Both the position numbers and the translations under genes were made by a program. 64,000 bases of DNA from Athripsodes cinereus (taxonomy: Eukaryota > Arthropoda > Insecta > Trichoptera > Leptoceridae), in assembly GCA_947579605.1 (NCBI GenBank), contig OX388317.1:24695384-24759383 (forward strand). Reading direction: 5' to 3'. The notes under the pieces were generated by a model. It was not told the origin of the DNA, did not search any database, and saw nothing but the letters and a program-made list of their open reading frames with translations. Below, piece by piece: positions 24,221 to 35,342 of this stretch (position 1 is its first letter; each line of letters opens with the position of its first letter).

Positions 24221-25599
24221 CAGTAGTGTGCGAATTAATGTGAACATGGGTATACAAAACAGAAAAATAATCATTTTTTATATAAGATGAGATTTTAATT
24301 TAAAGAACAGTTTTTTCATATTACTATTTTTTTATTTTAATAGGATGTATGTCCTCCTTTAGCTTTTATTACGTCCTGAAGACTTTTTGGCATCGATTCA
24401 ACAAATTTTTTACAATTTTCTTTAATTTTCTCGTCACGAAACCACACTTGAATTACCGCTTCTATCATCTTCCTTTTAGTTGTACAGTCCATTTTTCGAA
24501 CCCGTTGTTTGCAAATCGCCCATAAGTTTTCGATTGGATTTAAGTCAGGTGAATTTCCTGGCCAATCTAACACATTTATTTTATTTTCTTCAAAATATTT
24601 AATCATCTTTTTGGATTTGTGGCAAGGCGCTGAATCTTGTTGAAACCATAATTTATCGTTAGAATTAATTTTTCCCAATTCCCCATTTAATTTTGTTCCA
24701 ATAACTCTTTATATTTGTCAGAGTTCATCATCCCAACAACAGGCACTAACGATCCTGGACCATAAAAAGAAAAGCAGCCCCAAAACATAACTTTTTGTGG
24801 ATGTTTTACCGTTTGTTCTATGTGAGCAGAAGTGATTTTTTCATTTGAACTCTTTCTTACATAACGTGAGCGCTCTCCTTGGACCAAAAAGTGAGTTTCA
24901 TCAGAAAACAAAACATTTTTCCATTGGTCTTCCGTCCAATCAGCATACTTTTTAGCCCAAATATATCTTTTTTTCATCATATCTGCTGTCAACAAGTGTT
25001 TCTTTTGTGGTCTTATAGCCTTTCTTCCAGATTCAATGAGTCGTTTCCTTTCTGTGGAGTCATGAATTTTCACTCCGTTGGCCTCCAAATCTTGCTGCAG
25101 ATCAAAACTCGTCATCCTAGGGTTCAGTTTACTTTTTCTGATTATATATGCTTCATCCCTTGCTGAAGTTTTTCTTTTTCTCCCACATTTTCCAACTCTT
25201 TTCACATTAACAGACCCAGTTTCCCTTTTCTGCTTAATAATTTTATTGACAGCACCCAGATTAACCCCACACTGTTCGGCAATCTTCCTTTGACTCATTG
25301 AAGTATGCTCACATAAAGTGATAATCTTTTCCCGTTTTCGTGGAGTGATATCCATTGCACAAACTTCAAAAAATCACTAATAAAATCTTGACAAAACAGA
25401 CCGTAGGTAGAAATTGCTTTAAAAAACCTTCAAAATCGCTTTAACTGCACCAAACTCACAACCAAACGACAGCTAATACTCTACACGACTGAAGTAGATA
25501 CACAAAATTGAAAATGGCCGACATATCGTGATTGTGTAGTGTTGCAAACACGCAAAATGTTTTAATTAAGTCATGTTCACATTAATTCGCACACTACTG
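24221..25599 (-). mobile_element. Tc1-like DNA transposon with perfect 28-bp TIRs
   Basis: The two ends are perfect 28-bp inverted repeats starting CAGTAGTGTGCG (24221-24248 and 25572-25599). They are flanked by a TA dinucleotide on each side (24219-24220, 25600-25601), the target duplication of the Tc1/mariner superfamily. The 1379-bp element carries a transposase on the minus strand. It lies inside the first copy (unit A) of the duplicated exon block and is absent from unit B, so it inserted after the duplication or was never copied. Identical TIRs suggest a fairly recent insertion. Confidence 0.95.
24337..25355 (-). pseudogene. Tc1-family DD34E transposase, frameshifted
   Basis: Read on the minus strand from 25355. 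The N-terminus has a helix-turn-helix (SQRKIAEQCGVN) and a basic linker (KRVGKCGRKRKT). The catalytic triad follows: first Asp in LFSDETHF, second in FQQDSAPCHKS, and Glu in PDLNPIENLW. The second Asp to Glu spacing is 34 residues, defining DD34E. The frame breaks near 24687, where the first part stops after LLEQN. The second part is open in another frame through GKINSNDKLW to the end (GGHTSY). A single-base indel in an A-rich run explains this. The protein is probably inactive in this copy although all catalytic residues survive. Confidence 0.9.
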
Positions 25600-26245
25600 T
25601 ATATTTTTGGTTTATATTTTAGTTTCTTTGCATCAACTTAAAGACTTATAATTAATTTATTTTATTTTTATTTGTTTTCGATTTATCTTTTGTTTTATTT
25701 TATTGGGTTAGTTGGAAGATATCGCGTCTCTGTAATGAACTCGCCCACTGTACAAAATTATTTGTTTATACCATGTTGTAATCTTTTTATTTTTATCTAA
25801 ATATTTTGTACAATTTAGTTTATAATAATTATTATTCTTTTATTCTGTACTCACATTATCTGAATTTTTTTACATTGTATTTTCTTTCTTTACTTGCCAA
25901 ATGCCAATAAAGACATGTTTTTTAATCAATTGTTTTATACTAATTGTGATTTTTTTTATATCTATCTACACTACAAAACCATGAAGACATCTCGATTGTA
26001 GAACTAACATTGTGCACAACCTAATTAGAAGTGACCAATGCATCCCAACGCCTAAAGATTGTCTCTAGGATGTCCTAAGTGATCACTTTCGGTGTCCATG
26101 GACAACGTTCACCAATTATCAAATCGAGAGTCTGATTGGTTTTGTCGTCTGTGCGTTGTGCCCAAATCAATTATTATTATATTATTAATATTTATCTACA
26201 TATTTCATTTTATTTGTAAAGATTAACTAGACATTTTAATTTCAG

Positions 26246-26472
26246 CTCAATTTATCGTTACCTCACGAAGCAAGAAACTTTTAATGGTCGACTCCTACAC
26301 TTTTAACAAAAACGCAATATTAATTGGCAATAGAATCAGATGGCAGTGCTCTACGAGATATTGCCCTTCCTGGGTCCATACAAGTGACGGTTACGTAGTA
26401 GCACACAAAAACCAACATAATCATCCACCCCCTAAATATATGGAAACACCTGCCGGATTTGTTAAAGTATAA
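26246..26472 (+). CDS. mod(mdg4): mod(mdg4)-type alternative 3' exon 12, FLYWCH finger (unit B, copy of exon 10)
   Basis: The acceptor TTTAATTTCAG ends at 26245. The exon encodes 75 residues, A-QFIVTSRSKKLLMVDSYTF. Relative to exon 10 it has KKST to KNAI, IKW to IRW, SRRHC to STRYC and IHTHD to VHTSD. The zinc ligands, PSW motif and ETPAGFVKV end are unchanged. Conservative replacements plus an intact frame suggest both copies are under constraint. Its 3' flank lacks the retroposon found behind exon 10 and gives the pre-insertion sequence. Confidence 0.87.
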
Positions 26473-26651
26473 TTAAAGGCTTGATTGAATAAGGCATTTA
26501 ATTATGGATCACTTCCCAGACTCACCTTCTCCCTCTAGGGCACCTACCCATCCGACACTCCCTAAATATTCACAGAACCTAGTTGACTGTATAGTTAAAT
26601 CTTCAAAGTTTTTTTTTGTTAACTTTAAATTGAAATATTATTGAATTTCAG

Positions 26652-26878
26652 CGACCTATATAGTCACTGTCAACGGCATAACACTGTTGATGGTTGACTC
26701 ATACACGTTTAACAGAGAAAGAGTGCTGCTCGGAGATAGAGTCAGATGGCGTTGCTCTACAAGGAATTGTTCTTCTTGGGTTCACGTACTCGGTGTTAAT
26801 ATAGTAGGACATAAACTCCAACATTTCCATTCACCGCCGAATTATGTTAAAACTATAAAAGGATATGTGAAATTTTGA
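26652..26878 (+). CDS. mod(mdg4): mod(mdg4)-type alternative 3' exon 13, FLYWCH finger (unit B, copy of exon 11)
   Basis: The acceptor TTGAATTTCAG ends at 26651. The exon encodes 75 residues, A-TYIVTVNGITLLMVDSYTF. It differs from exon 11 by a one-residue deletion (RERVLLG for RERGVLVG), VCG to VLG (losing the extra Cys), KKL to HKL, PPPH to SPPN and a final F for C. The finger is C-x4-C-SSWVH-x17 frame-HFH. It is separated from exon 12 by only 179 bases, the shortest exon-exon spacing in the array. A candidate AATAAA lies at 27110-27115. Confidence 0.86.
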
Positions 26879-28174
26879 ATGTGCTTAACAATACCTTCTT
26901 TTTTATATCATGTACGCCTACTCTTCAGTATGTATTTTAGTATCTATATGTAGGTATGTATGTATTATTTATTCATAGTTATTTTTTGTAACTTCTGAGA
27001 AGTATGTATAATATTATTACGCCACTGCATATCATCACATTTTTTTCTTATGTTAATTGATTTGTTGATTTTGTTATGTGAATGATGATGTGCAACAAGA
27101 ATAAAATAAATTAATTAATAATATATTTAAGGTTTATATTTTAAACATATTTTGAACTACTACAGATTAATCATTCCAACTGATCACACTCATCCTTAGT
27201 CAACCTATTTGAATAGGTATTAACCCCAAATTAAATCCAGTCCCCGACATCCAATTGTGTCAAAAAATTCATAACATAAAGTTTATATTTTAGTTTCTAC
27301 GTATCATTTTAAAGCTTTATTTATTCTTTAATGTACATTGATTAAAAGCAAATTTACGCAAAAATACATTCAAATAAAATACATTCATACAATCAATATA
27401 CAGAGGACGAGTTTATTGCAGAGGCGCGATTTCTTCCAACTAACCCGATTTCATGTAACTTTAAAAAGAATAAAAAACAACCTAGAAGAAGGAAAAGAGG
27501 AGGTGTAAAGTAGAAGAATAGATAGGAAAAGGGACTAGGAAACAGATGCCAAATTCTGAGTGATAAAGTGGTCCTTAACCGCCCGCTTGAAAGCGTGAAG
27601 ATTAGGGAGCAATCTTTTTCTGGAAGACAAACCATGTCTTTTGTTTTATTTTATTGGGTTAATTGGAAGATATCGCGTATCTGCAATAATCTCGCCCGTT
27701 GTGCAAAATTATTTGTTTATACCATGTTGTAGTCTTATTATTTTTAGCGAAATATTTTGTACAATAAAGATTATTATTATCTTTTTATCAGTATTCGCAT
27801 TATCTGAAAAATTCAACGCTGTATTTTCTTTTAAAGATTTACTTGCCAAATGCCAATGAGGACATGTTTTTTTTTATCAATAAAATTGTTTTTTTATTGA
27901 TTGCATTGATGTTTTTTTTTTGAAACACTACACATTTATTTGTGTAAAAAGCCTACCACTAAAAAGTCTTTCCAGTTTTTCATTAGAGGTTGACCTGGTT
28001 TTGATTTATAAAGTCATTGTAAAACTTGTTAACAAGTGGCAAAACTTAAAAAATATTTTGTTATGATCATTCATTCATTTATATCATTACTTGATTTCCC
28101 ACGGGTGGGGCAGCTAACGAAGATACTGGAAACTTATGTATTGAATAAAAGTATAAATAATCTGCCCCTATCAG

Positions 28175-28292
28175 TGAGCAAACCCCACTTAGCGATCGAA
28201 TACTGAAGAACTTTTCGATAATCTACCTATGCGTCATTGTTGCGGTTATTATCGAAAATTCGTTTTTAGTCGATCGCCAAGTGCGGATTGTC
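28175..28292. mobile_element. MITE family M3 (CACTTGGCGATCG), copy 1
   Basis: CCCCACTTAGCGATCGA and AACTTTTCGATAAT are mirrored by ATTATCGAAAATTCG and TCGATCGCCAAGTGCGG. The same family occurs at 42387-42520. It is non-coding and lies between exons 13 and 14. Confidence 0.7.
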
Positions 28293-28475
28293 TAGGGGGT
28301 CTGGTTTCTATATGTTATGTCTTTTTCAAACTCATGTCGAAACCAGGTCACTAAAATAAAAGTACATCGTAAAATTCTTCAAAGTTTTTTGTTTTATTTA
28401 CATTAAAATATGGAGTTCTACAAAATAAACAGTAGGTAATAGAATACAATATCTTATTTTTTTTCTGTTTTTCAG

Positions 28476-28708
28476 CGCAGTTTATAACTACGTTAAAGGG
28501 CAAAAGATTGTTAATGATTGACTCTTATACATTCAGCAGAGCATCGATATTAACTGGAGATAAAGAAAGGTGGCAGTGTTCATCGTTGAAGAAGAAATGT
28601 CATACCTGGGCCCATATCAAAGACGATCGTGTTGTGTTGTTTACTGGAGCTCATAATCATCCACCTCCAAATTATATGAAGACGTCAAATGGATATGTTA
28701 AAATATAA
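28476..28708 (+). CDS. mod(mdg4): mod(mdg4)-type alternative 3' exon 14, FLYWCH finger
   Basis: The acceptor TGTTTTTCAG ends at 28475. A second AG at 28479-28480 would break the frame, so it is not the site. The exon encodes 77 residues, A-QFITTLKGKRLLMIDSYTF. It bridges two groups: spacing is the common C-x6-C (QCSSLKKKC), but the second Cys is followed by HTWAH as in the SW subfamily next door. The second half reads IKDDRVVLFTGAHNHPPPNY and it ends NGYVKI-stop. Confidence 0.87.
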
Positions 28709-29852
28709 AATCATTCGATGGCCTGGATATTTGATTTTGGCCTGGGCATTTATTCCCGCGATTAGAGTAATGTCGTCAGTCCATCTCCTTTGTGGTCTGC
28801 CGATGCTTCTTTTGCTACTCCGATGAATATAAGGATAAAATATAACTCATAATAGTGAATGGAAACAATTATAACTCTAGATTTAACATAAATAACATAC
28901 AAGTAGACCACTGAATTTAACACATGCTTATATGATTTATTTATTTATTTATTTATTTATTTATTCATTTACATGGTACACAACAGATGAAAGACACATA
29001 AATATAACATGTAAGCGACAAAAAAACATTCCAATAGTCTTACATCCAAACAGTGCACACTTCAGCAATAACACACAAAACTATCATAGAAAATCTTACA
29101 CACAATACATTCATTCACAATACATCCATTCACCCAATTTCGCACACATAATACATTCATTCGCACAAACACATTCACACTTCCTAAATGTACCTATGCA
29201 ATAACAATACAAAACAAACTCTAAAAAAAGGAAAATCAAAAACTTTAAAAAGAGACTAAAAACAAATGATGGGTTAATATGTTGAACCCTGAATTTAGTC
29301 GCAATGGACAACGAAAATATAGCATATTTCGGACTTATTTCACATGCCTATTTTTAAAGCTATAACTTTCAGACTTATTTTTTCTGGATTTAATTTTTTT
29401 TTGTACTGCATAATTATTATGTTTATTATTTTTTTTATTAAACATTCTCTTTAATATCAAATTATTTATTTTTTATTGCATTTTCCATCGATATACCTTA
29501 TTATAAACTAATAATATGACCAGGGTCTTAATCTATCCTATTCAATTGCTAAAATTGAAAATTAAACGATTTAATCATTGTCTTAAATCTATAAAATTTG
29601 TGTTGAGAGTTGTGTCTCTGACTTTCTTTGAAGTTTTCGAAATTTCTGTAAATAGCAGACGTTCGTATCATCATGAATGTGACATTAAGTATCTTCAATT
29701 CAACGATGAGGTATGCCAACCATCCCAAATACTTATTATCTTATTGACACAAGCAGGAGAGGTTGAGTCTCCTGGCAATCCATGTGCGGGATATGCCGGA
29801 ATCGTGCAGTTGTAGTTCTTTTATTAATATTATTTTTTATTTTATGTTTTAG

Positions 29853-30106
29853 TTCAATTGATAAGCACGGTGACTGGAACAACTTTATTGATGATTAATT
29901 CATTCACATTTAATAAACACAATCAAGTTGGCGGAAAAGAAAGATGGAGATGTGCATCGAAGAAGAGAAGGTGTAAGGCCACTGTATATGTTAAAGACAA
30001 TGTCGTCGTTAAAGGATCATTAATTCACAATCATTCACCACCGAGATATGTTCAAGTTGCCAGTGGAGCCTTCGTAAGAGTTTCATATAGTGGTGATATT
30101 GAATAG
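29853..30106 (+). CDS. mod(mdg4): mod(mdg4)-type alternative 3' exon 15, FLYWCH finger
   Basis: The acceptor TTATGTTTTAG ends at 29852. The exon encodes 84 residues, V-QLISTVTGTTLLMINSFTF. The finger is WRCASKKRRC (C-x6-C), very basic, then x17 and HNHSPPRY. The tail is VRVSYSGDIE-stop. The conserved Phe of F-I is Leu here. It is the last exon before the largest exon-free interval (5.97 kb), and its 3' flank carries the TTCCATG-type repeat cluster. Confidence 0.86.
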
Positions 30107-30159
30107 TGGATATAATAGAATCGAGTGTTCTTTGACCATCAAATGACTATGACTATTCA

Positions 30160-31140
30160 AATAAACTATTCCATGTCCATTAAATAGTTGTATACAACCG
30201 TTCCATGTTCATTAAATAGTTTAATCAATTGTTCCACGTCTGTTAAAAAGTTATGATCATTATTTATGTTTTGTTCGTTGAACACTTCAGCTATGTTGTT
30301 TGTCTGTTCTTGTAGCGAGTCACAAACTGTTTATATTTGAAAGAAATTGTAAATTTCTATTTTTCGTTGTGTTCTACTTAGTTTTTGTGAATAATCATGT
30401 ACAACGATTGTTGCGTGATGCTTACTTTCTTACAGCTATGTTCTACTGTTCCATGTTTATTAAAAATTTGCTTCGACTCTTTATTTACATATAAAAATAA
30501 ATATATGATGATCAGTTCACTTTAAATTTATTTTGCAACAATTTCGATTGATATAAAAAAAATATGCCTTACTGTTTCATATCGGTTAAGTAGTTATTAT
30601 GCCTTATTGATTGTTTGTAATTAAATTATTCCAATCAACTGTTCCATGTCTTTAAAGCAATCCAAATAAACTATTACTTACTCATAATGATAATTAATTT
30701 AGTTTTAATATATCTTAGGTGATTTACTACAAAAATTAATTGGTGGAAGTTCATATAATAAATAGTTTTTAAATAGTAATGTGAAGTTTATTATTTCGCT
30801 TTTTATTTATTAATTTGACGTCCGGTTTTCGGGATCGCAAAACTAAATAAATGTAAATTACTATATGTTCATAGTTTTATTTTATATTTGTGTGTACTTC
30901 ATATTTTATTATGTAGAATTTATGATTTAAGTTTGTACTATTTTTGATTTTTTAAGTTTTTTTTAATACTTAATTATATAATGCACCAATAAGTGATCAA
31001 TTTTTCATCCGCCCGCACATTAATGATCAAATCAATAAATAATATAATTGCTTTTCCATGTTCGTTAATTATTTATTCATCATGCATCTGTTCCATGTTC
31101 AGTAAGTCATATCGATAAACTGTTCCATGTTAATTATGAA
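30160..31140 (+). repeat. cluster of about nine TGTTCCATGT-type short repeats
   Basis: Variants of TGTTCCATGTTCATTAA recur near 30168, 30200, 30230, 30448, 30573, 30640, 31053, 31090 and 31121. They are irregularly spaced (about 30 to 400 bases) in very AT-rich DNA downstream of exon 15. A single further match occurs near 46640, downstream of exon 21. The irregular spacing is unlike a microsatellite; the cluster could be a decayed satellite or a set of binding sites. No coding potential is seen. Confidence 0.6.
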
Positions 31141-31872
31141 TATAAAAGTTTTATATTTTGTGTTTACATTGCTTATTCATAATTAAGACTTAAAAAATAT
31201 TATACTTATTAATAATAAAATGTGTGTTTTAATATTTACATTTTCCTTCTTTACATACACGAACGACTACAAACTTTGGGATAAAATTAGTCATCCACGC
31301 TATTAACATTGTCGAGTATCCTCGCCTGACCTATGACATTACAAACCATGTGCTCGCGAGATTTACGCCCGATTCTATTTCATTTTTAGTGTGCACTAAC
31401 TAAAATAGGAAATATCCAATTTTAGTTAGTCTACATTGGTATTCTGTAAACTCTAAGTGTTCCTAATTAGAGTTAAATACAAGTTAGTTCATTTTGGTAT
31501 TCTATAACAGTTTTTTTTTATTTCAATATACGGCGTTAGCCATTAACATGTTTAAAATATATAACAGACATAAAAAAGTACATAAAAGTAAATTCAAACA
31601 AGACAGGAGTAACTAAGACAAAAAATAATAATACATAATCCAAATAAATTTTAGTCAATTTTAGTGCATTTGTATGTTAAAACGTTCCAAACTATAGTTA
31701 ACACCTAATTGTACACGACTAAATATCTGATATTTTTATAAAAAAAAAGGCTTTTATAGCTAATAAATGTTTTTTATATCACTGGAAATTCGTAAAATAA
31801 ATAAATGCTGTTTTTCGAAGATATGACAAGTCTCAAATTAGAAATGTATAAATCGAGAGATGTTGTGGCGTC

Positions 31873-32409
31873 ATGAAGGGTCGCTTCAGATGTCTCTTAA
31901 AATATCGCGTCCTCCATTACAAACCAGAAATGGCAAGCAAAATTATTTATGCGATGGCCAAGGTGCACAATATTTGTATTATGAGGAATGATCCATGCCC
32001 AGATGAAAGTGGTAAGTTAAATAAAAGGAAAGTAAAAGAAAGATGTATAAATGTAATTAAGTCTAAGAGAAAAAAACATGCATTTATTTACTGTAAAAAT
32101 AATACAAATATAAACAAAAATAAAGCAAGATTTGTTATTTATTTACTTTTAACAAAAATAATACAAATCCAACAGTATAAAAAAGCAAAATATATTATTT
32201 ATTTACGTACATATCCAACAGTAATTGGATTCTCAATTAATGTCTTAACATCCATATCATGCTCACGTTACACACATTTAAATTATATAACTTTTTCAGG
32301 AACAGAAGAAGACCATGACGAAAATGTAACAACATCACCGGTCGACAATAATTTCCTTGCTGCAGGTCTCAACATTCGGAACAATTTAATCAGAAAATAT
32401 TTTAGCTAA
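31873..32409 (+). pseudogene. Harbinger (HARBI1-like) transposase C-terminal remnant with an intron
   Basis: The first exon reads MKGRFRCLLKYRVLHYKPE and then KIIYAMAKVHNICI, the signature end of the DDE_Tnp_4 nuclease (KGRFRCL...HN). Immediately upstream the same frame gives the expected ERCCGV and then meets a stop, so the catalytic N-terminal part is missing. A 288-base in-frame intron is suggested at 32012-32299 (GTAAGT donor, TTTTTCAG acceptor). It joins DES to GTEEDHDENV and the end IRNNLIRKYFS. It is a non-functional fragment. Confidence 0.75.
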
Positions 32410-32723
32410 TTCTGTAATTATATTGTAAGTTGTATATGACGTCTGGCAGCATTGTGTTTTGTGTAAATTTTGTAATTTTTCTCAAATAAATGTGTATAAA
32501 CTTTGTATTTTTTTTTTATAAAGGTGTTGAATAAACTTGGACTTTATTTTAATTAAATTAACTCTTATAAAATTATATAAGCTTTGGATCTTTCTCTGGT
32601 TTCTTTACATTAAATAACCTCTTATTAAATTATATTAAATTTGGATTTCTTAAATTATATTAACTATGCATTTAGTAATTTAAAATAGATAATAAAAAGA
32701 ACTAATTATTCCTTTTGGTATTT

Positions 32724-33750
32724 GCCATGAGTGCCACACTTATAAGCCTCATTCCTTCTAGCGTTTTATCACCAAGTGAATGTATTGCATTGCATAGATT
32801 TTCTCAAAGATTCTTCAAAATCTTTATTGTGCAAAGGTTGCTTGTTATTATTTTTGGATGTTAATGGTAAGGATTGTGTAGATGTTGATGGTTTAGGTGG
32901 AGACGGAGTCGGCGAATTTTCAATCGTTCCTTCAACTCGTGTGACCTAAAAAAAATTACATCAATTTAAGGGTCGATCCATTTAAGGGATAGAGAGAAAT
33001 GGAGGAGGCCAAGGCTCATATCGAGCTGTAGAGCCAATGAGGATGATGATGATGATGCTTTGTTCGTCACAATAACATTGATTCATTCAATTTGTTAAGC
33101 GATTTATAATTTTGAGATTTTTACCCCCGCTTCTCGTTGCGTATCTCATTTACACATGTGGGTCCTTCTATAGATATTGTTTTTTTTTCTATGGAAGTTA
33201 ATAGATCATCCACTCCTTCGCTGGAGCCTGTTCTAATAATATTTCTCGCCTTCACCTTCGTCTTCCTCGCCAATAATTTATAGGTCTGATATTGAGAGAA
33301 ATGTATATTTCAACATCACAGTTGAATTATGCATTGTTTTCAATAAGAATGCATAATTTAAGGGATAAATTAAGGGGTGTAAAATAGCAATATTCAAATA
33401 AAATCTAAAAATTATTCAGGTACAAAAAGCGTATATTTTGGCTCATTTGTATTATTTTTCTGAATCGCTATTTTTCTATACATATCTCCATCCACTCCCG
33501 ACGACTCTTCTGAATACCATATGCATTCAGCTGGTTAGTTATGTTCGACCATAACCTCTGGACCGCCGGATCCATTCTGTTTCCTACGATACTTTGTAAC
33601 TTGTCACGTTTTCGGAATACAGCATTCAAATACTCAATTCAAATAGGAATAACACTTGATACACTACTTACCATTTACCATAATTCTATTTTCCATAATA
33701 AATGAGACCAATGTCTCCATTTGAACTTTTTTGCCTCGTTTAACGGACAT
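32724..33750 (-). pseudogene. Myb/SANT-like accessory protein of PIF/Harbinger, broken
   Basis: Minus-strand segments read MSVKRGKKVQ and LVSFIMENRIM (start at 33750). After a probable small intron come KRDKLQSIVGNRMDP, LWSNITNQLNAYG and SRREWMEMYRK, a Myb/SANT-like DNA-binding domain as in Harbinger accessory proteins. Further segments after probable introns read YKLLARKTKVKARN and, near 32940, EGTIENSPTPSPPKPSTS. The final piece (IHSLGDKTLEGMRLIS, ending near 32724) is in a different frame from the segment before it, so at least one frameshift is present. Confidence 0.6.
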
Positions 33751-34110
33751 AATTATCTGTAACCTAACTGACAAGCGTATTTGTTTGAAAACAACAACTT
33801 GCGCATGCTCGATATAGAGAATTATTATAAATAATTTTGTTTATGGTGAACTAATTTTATTTCTTTTAGTTTTTAGAACACAGTACATTATAGAATACCA
33901 AATTTTGGTTCAAGTGAACTTATGTAATTATAAAATTTAGGTACGTTCTTATTTTAGTTTGAATCAATATAGAATAAGGGATATTATCTTAGAGGTAATA
34001 TAAGGAATAAAGTGTTACCCGCAATTTCATATGTGAAATGGAGTAATTTATGTCTTACACATGTGAAATGGCTGCTCACACATCACTTCCCTAAATTCCC
34101 TATACCACAG

Positions 34111-35342
34111 TGTCGTAATTGATGGAATTTATATAAAATAAACTTTTATTGGTTATTTATGGAAAATATTAATTAAATCTATAAACTTTGATATGGGGGG
34201 GTGAGATGGTGAAAGAATGGTTTTGGTTGAGGATAAAATAAATAAAATATTATGCCAAAAATGCCAACGGCTGAGACTCTACTGGGCTACCCACAGCACT
34301 CCAGGAGTTAAAACAATGAAAAAAATAAAATGGTCTCAATTAAATATATAGTGAGGCTATATAAATAAGAGACGACAAGTTATTTGTAAATAGATGAGCG
34401 AATGTATAAAAGGCAAATTTAAATTTCAAACAAACATTTTAATCAAAATAAAAATTGCTTACCACTATTACAAACACTCAAAACAAGGCTAGACAATACT
34501 ACGACTTACTCACTACCCCGTATTGTCTGTGCACACGTAATTATCCCCATTAAAAATAATTAACACACTTGATAACTAGTTCAATTAAGAAACGAAGCAC
34601 TTTCAAAATAAATTAATTTTCACTTTACGCTGACGAGCAAACGGATCCCACGTTGAGGGGGCCTCAAGCATGAAAATGCTTAAAGGCAAAACAAGTTGAA
34701 GGAGGCGCCCCTGGGCGCAGTGCTGGTAGGGCGAAGCCCTACGTCCGAGGCTTCTGGAGGCAATTAACAGCCTACACAGGTACGAAGTTGGCACGTCATG
34801 GCTTCAGGAGGAGAATATCTCAACTCAACTGAAGCCCAATGACTAGAGACACTTGTCTCTCTGAAGGTCAGCTGATGAGTGATGGCAGGAGCGATCCTTA
34901 TACCAAGGACGCCTGTTTACGACTCACTGATAACGACTGTTGACGACTGATGGCTGATGGAGACTTCCTCCTGTTCAAGGACATCTCTCTACTGTTCCTT
35001 GAGTGGTGTAGAGAGGGGTTGGTCATATACCCCTCCTACGCTGTGATGCATCTCTGTGCAGCGCCGTGATTGGCTAATTGAATACCAATACACGCTCACC
35101 GCAAGTTCCATTTTATTGCGAGTACACCTGCACCCTTGTCTGCATTCCAGGAATTATGTACATAAATATTTACAAATAATATTTTAAATTGTATAGCGTC
35201 CAATACACTGATTTATAATAAATAATTGATTCACATGTAAATAATTAAAGTGTCTCTTTCACTGATATTAATTTCGAAACAATATTTCTAGTGTCCGTTA
35301 TCACTGTTCAATAATTATATAACAAGCGTCCATTCCGCAACA
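34111..35342 (-). mobile_element. candidate solo LTR or LTR-like segment (GC-richer island)
   Basis: A clearly GC-richer stretch (about 34620-35110) stands out from the AT-rich surroundings. On the minus strand the block could run from TGTTGCGGAATGG (35342) to ATTACGACA (34111), i.e. TG...CA termini. It holds a TATAAGGA box near 34900, followed by GC-rich transcribed-leader-like sequence. No second LTR, no gag/pol ORF and no clean target duplication were found. It could equally be another repeat or a promoter segment. Confidence 0.3.

Larger units (their letters stand above)
22743..27890 (+). repeat. tandem segmental duplication: unit A (about 22743-25940) and unit B (about 25941-27890)
   Basis: Both units run in the same order: an M2 MITE (CAAAACCATGAAGACATCTC), an exon with A-QFIVTS, an exon with A-TYIVTVNG, then GGAAGATATCGCGT and CTTGCCAAATGCCAAT near the end. 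Unit A is longer because it carries a short retroposon, a LINE fragment and the Tc1-like element. Unit B carries an extra inverted copy of the CGAGTTTATTGCAGAGGCGCGA segment near 27400. Introns and flanks align as well as the exons. Confidence 0.85.
31485..33915. mobile_element. degraded PIF/Harbinger transposon
   Basis: Two convergent relics define it: a Harbinger-type transposase C-terminus on the plus strand and a Myb/SANT-like protein on the minus strand. This is the two-gene layout typical of PIF/Harbinger. A shared inverted sequence (TTGGTATTCTATAA near 31495 and its complement near 33888) may be the remains of the termini. Boundaries are approximate and no clean TWA target duplication was confirmed. 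Confidence 0.6.
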
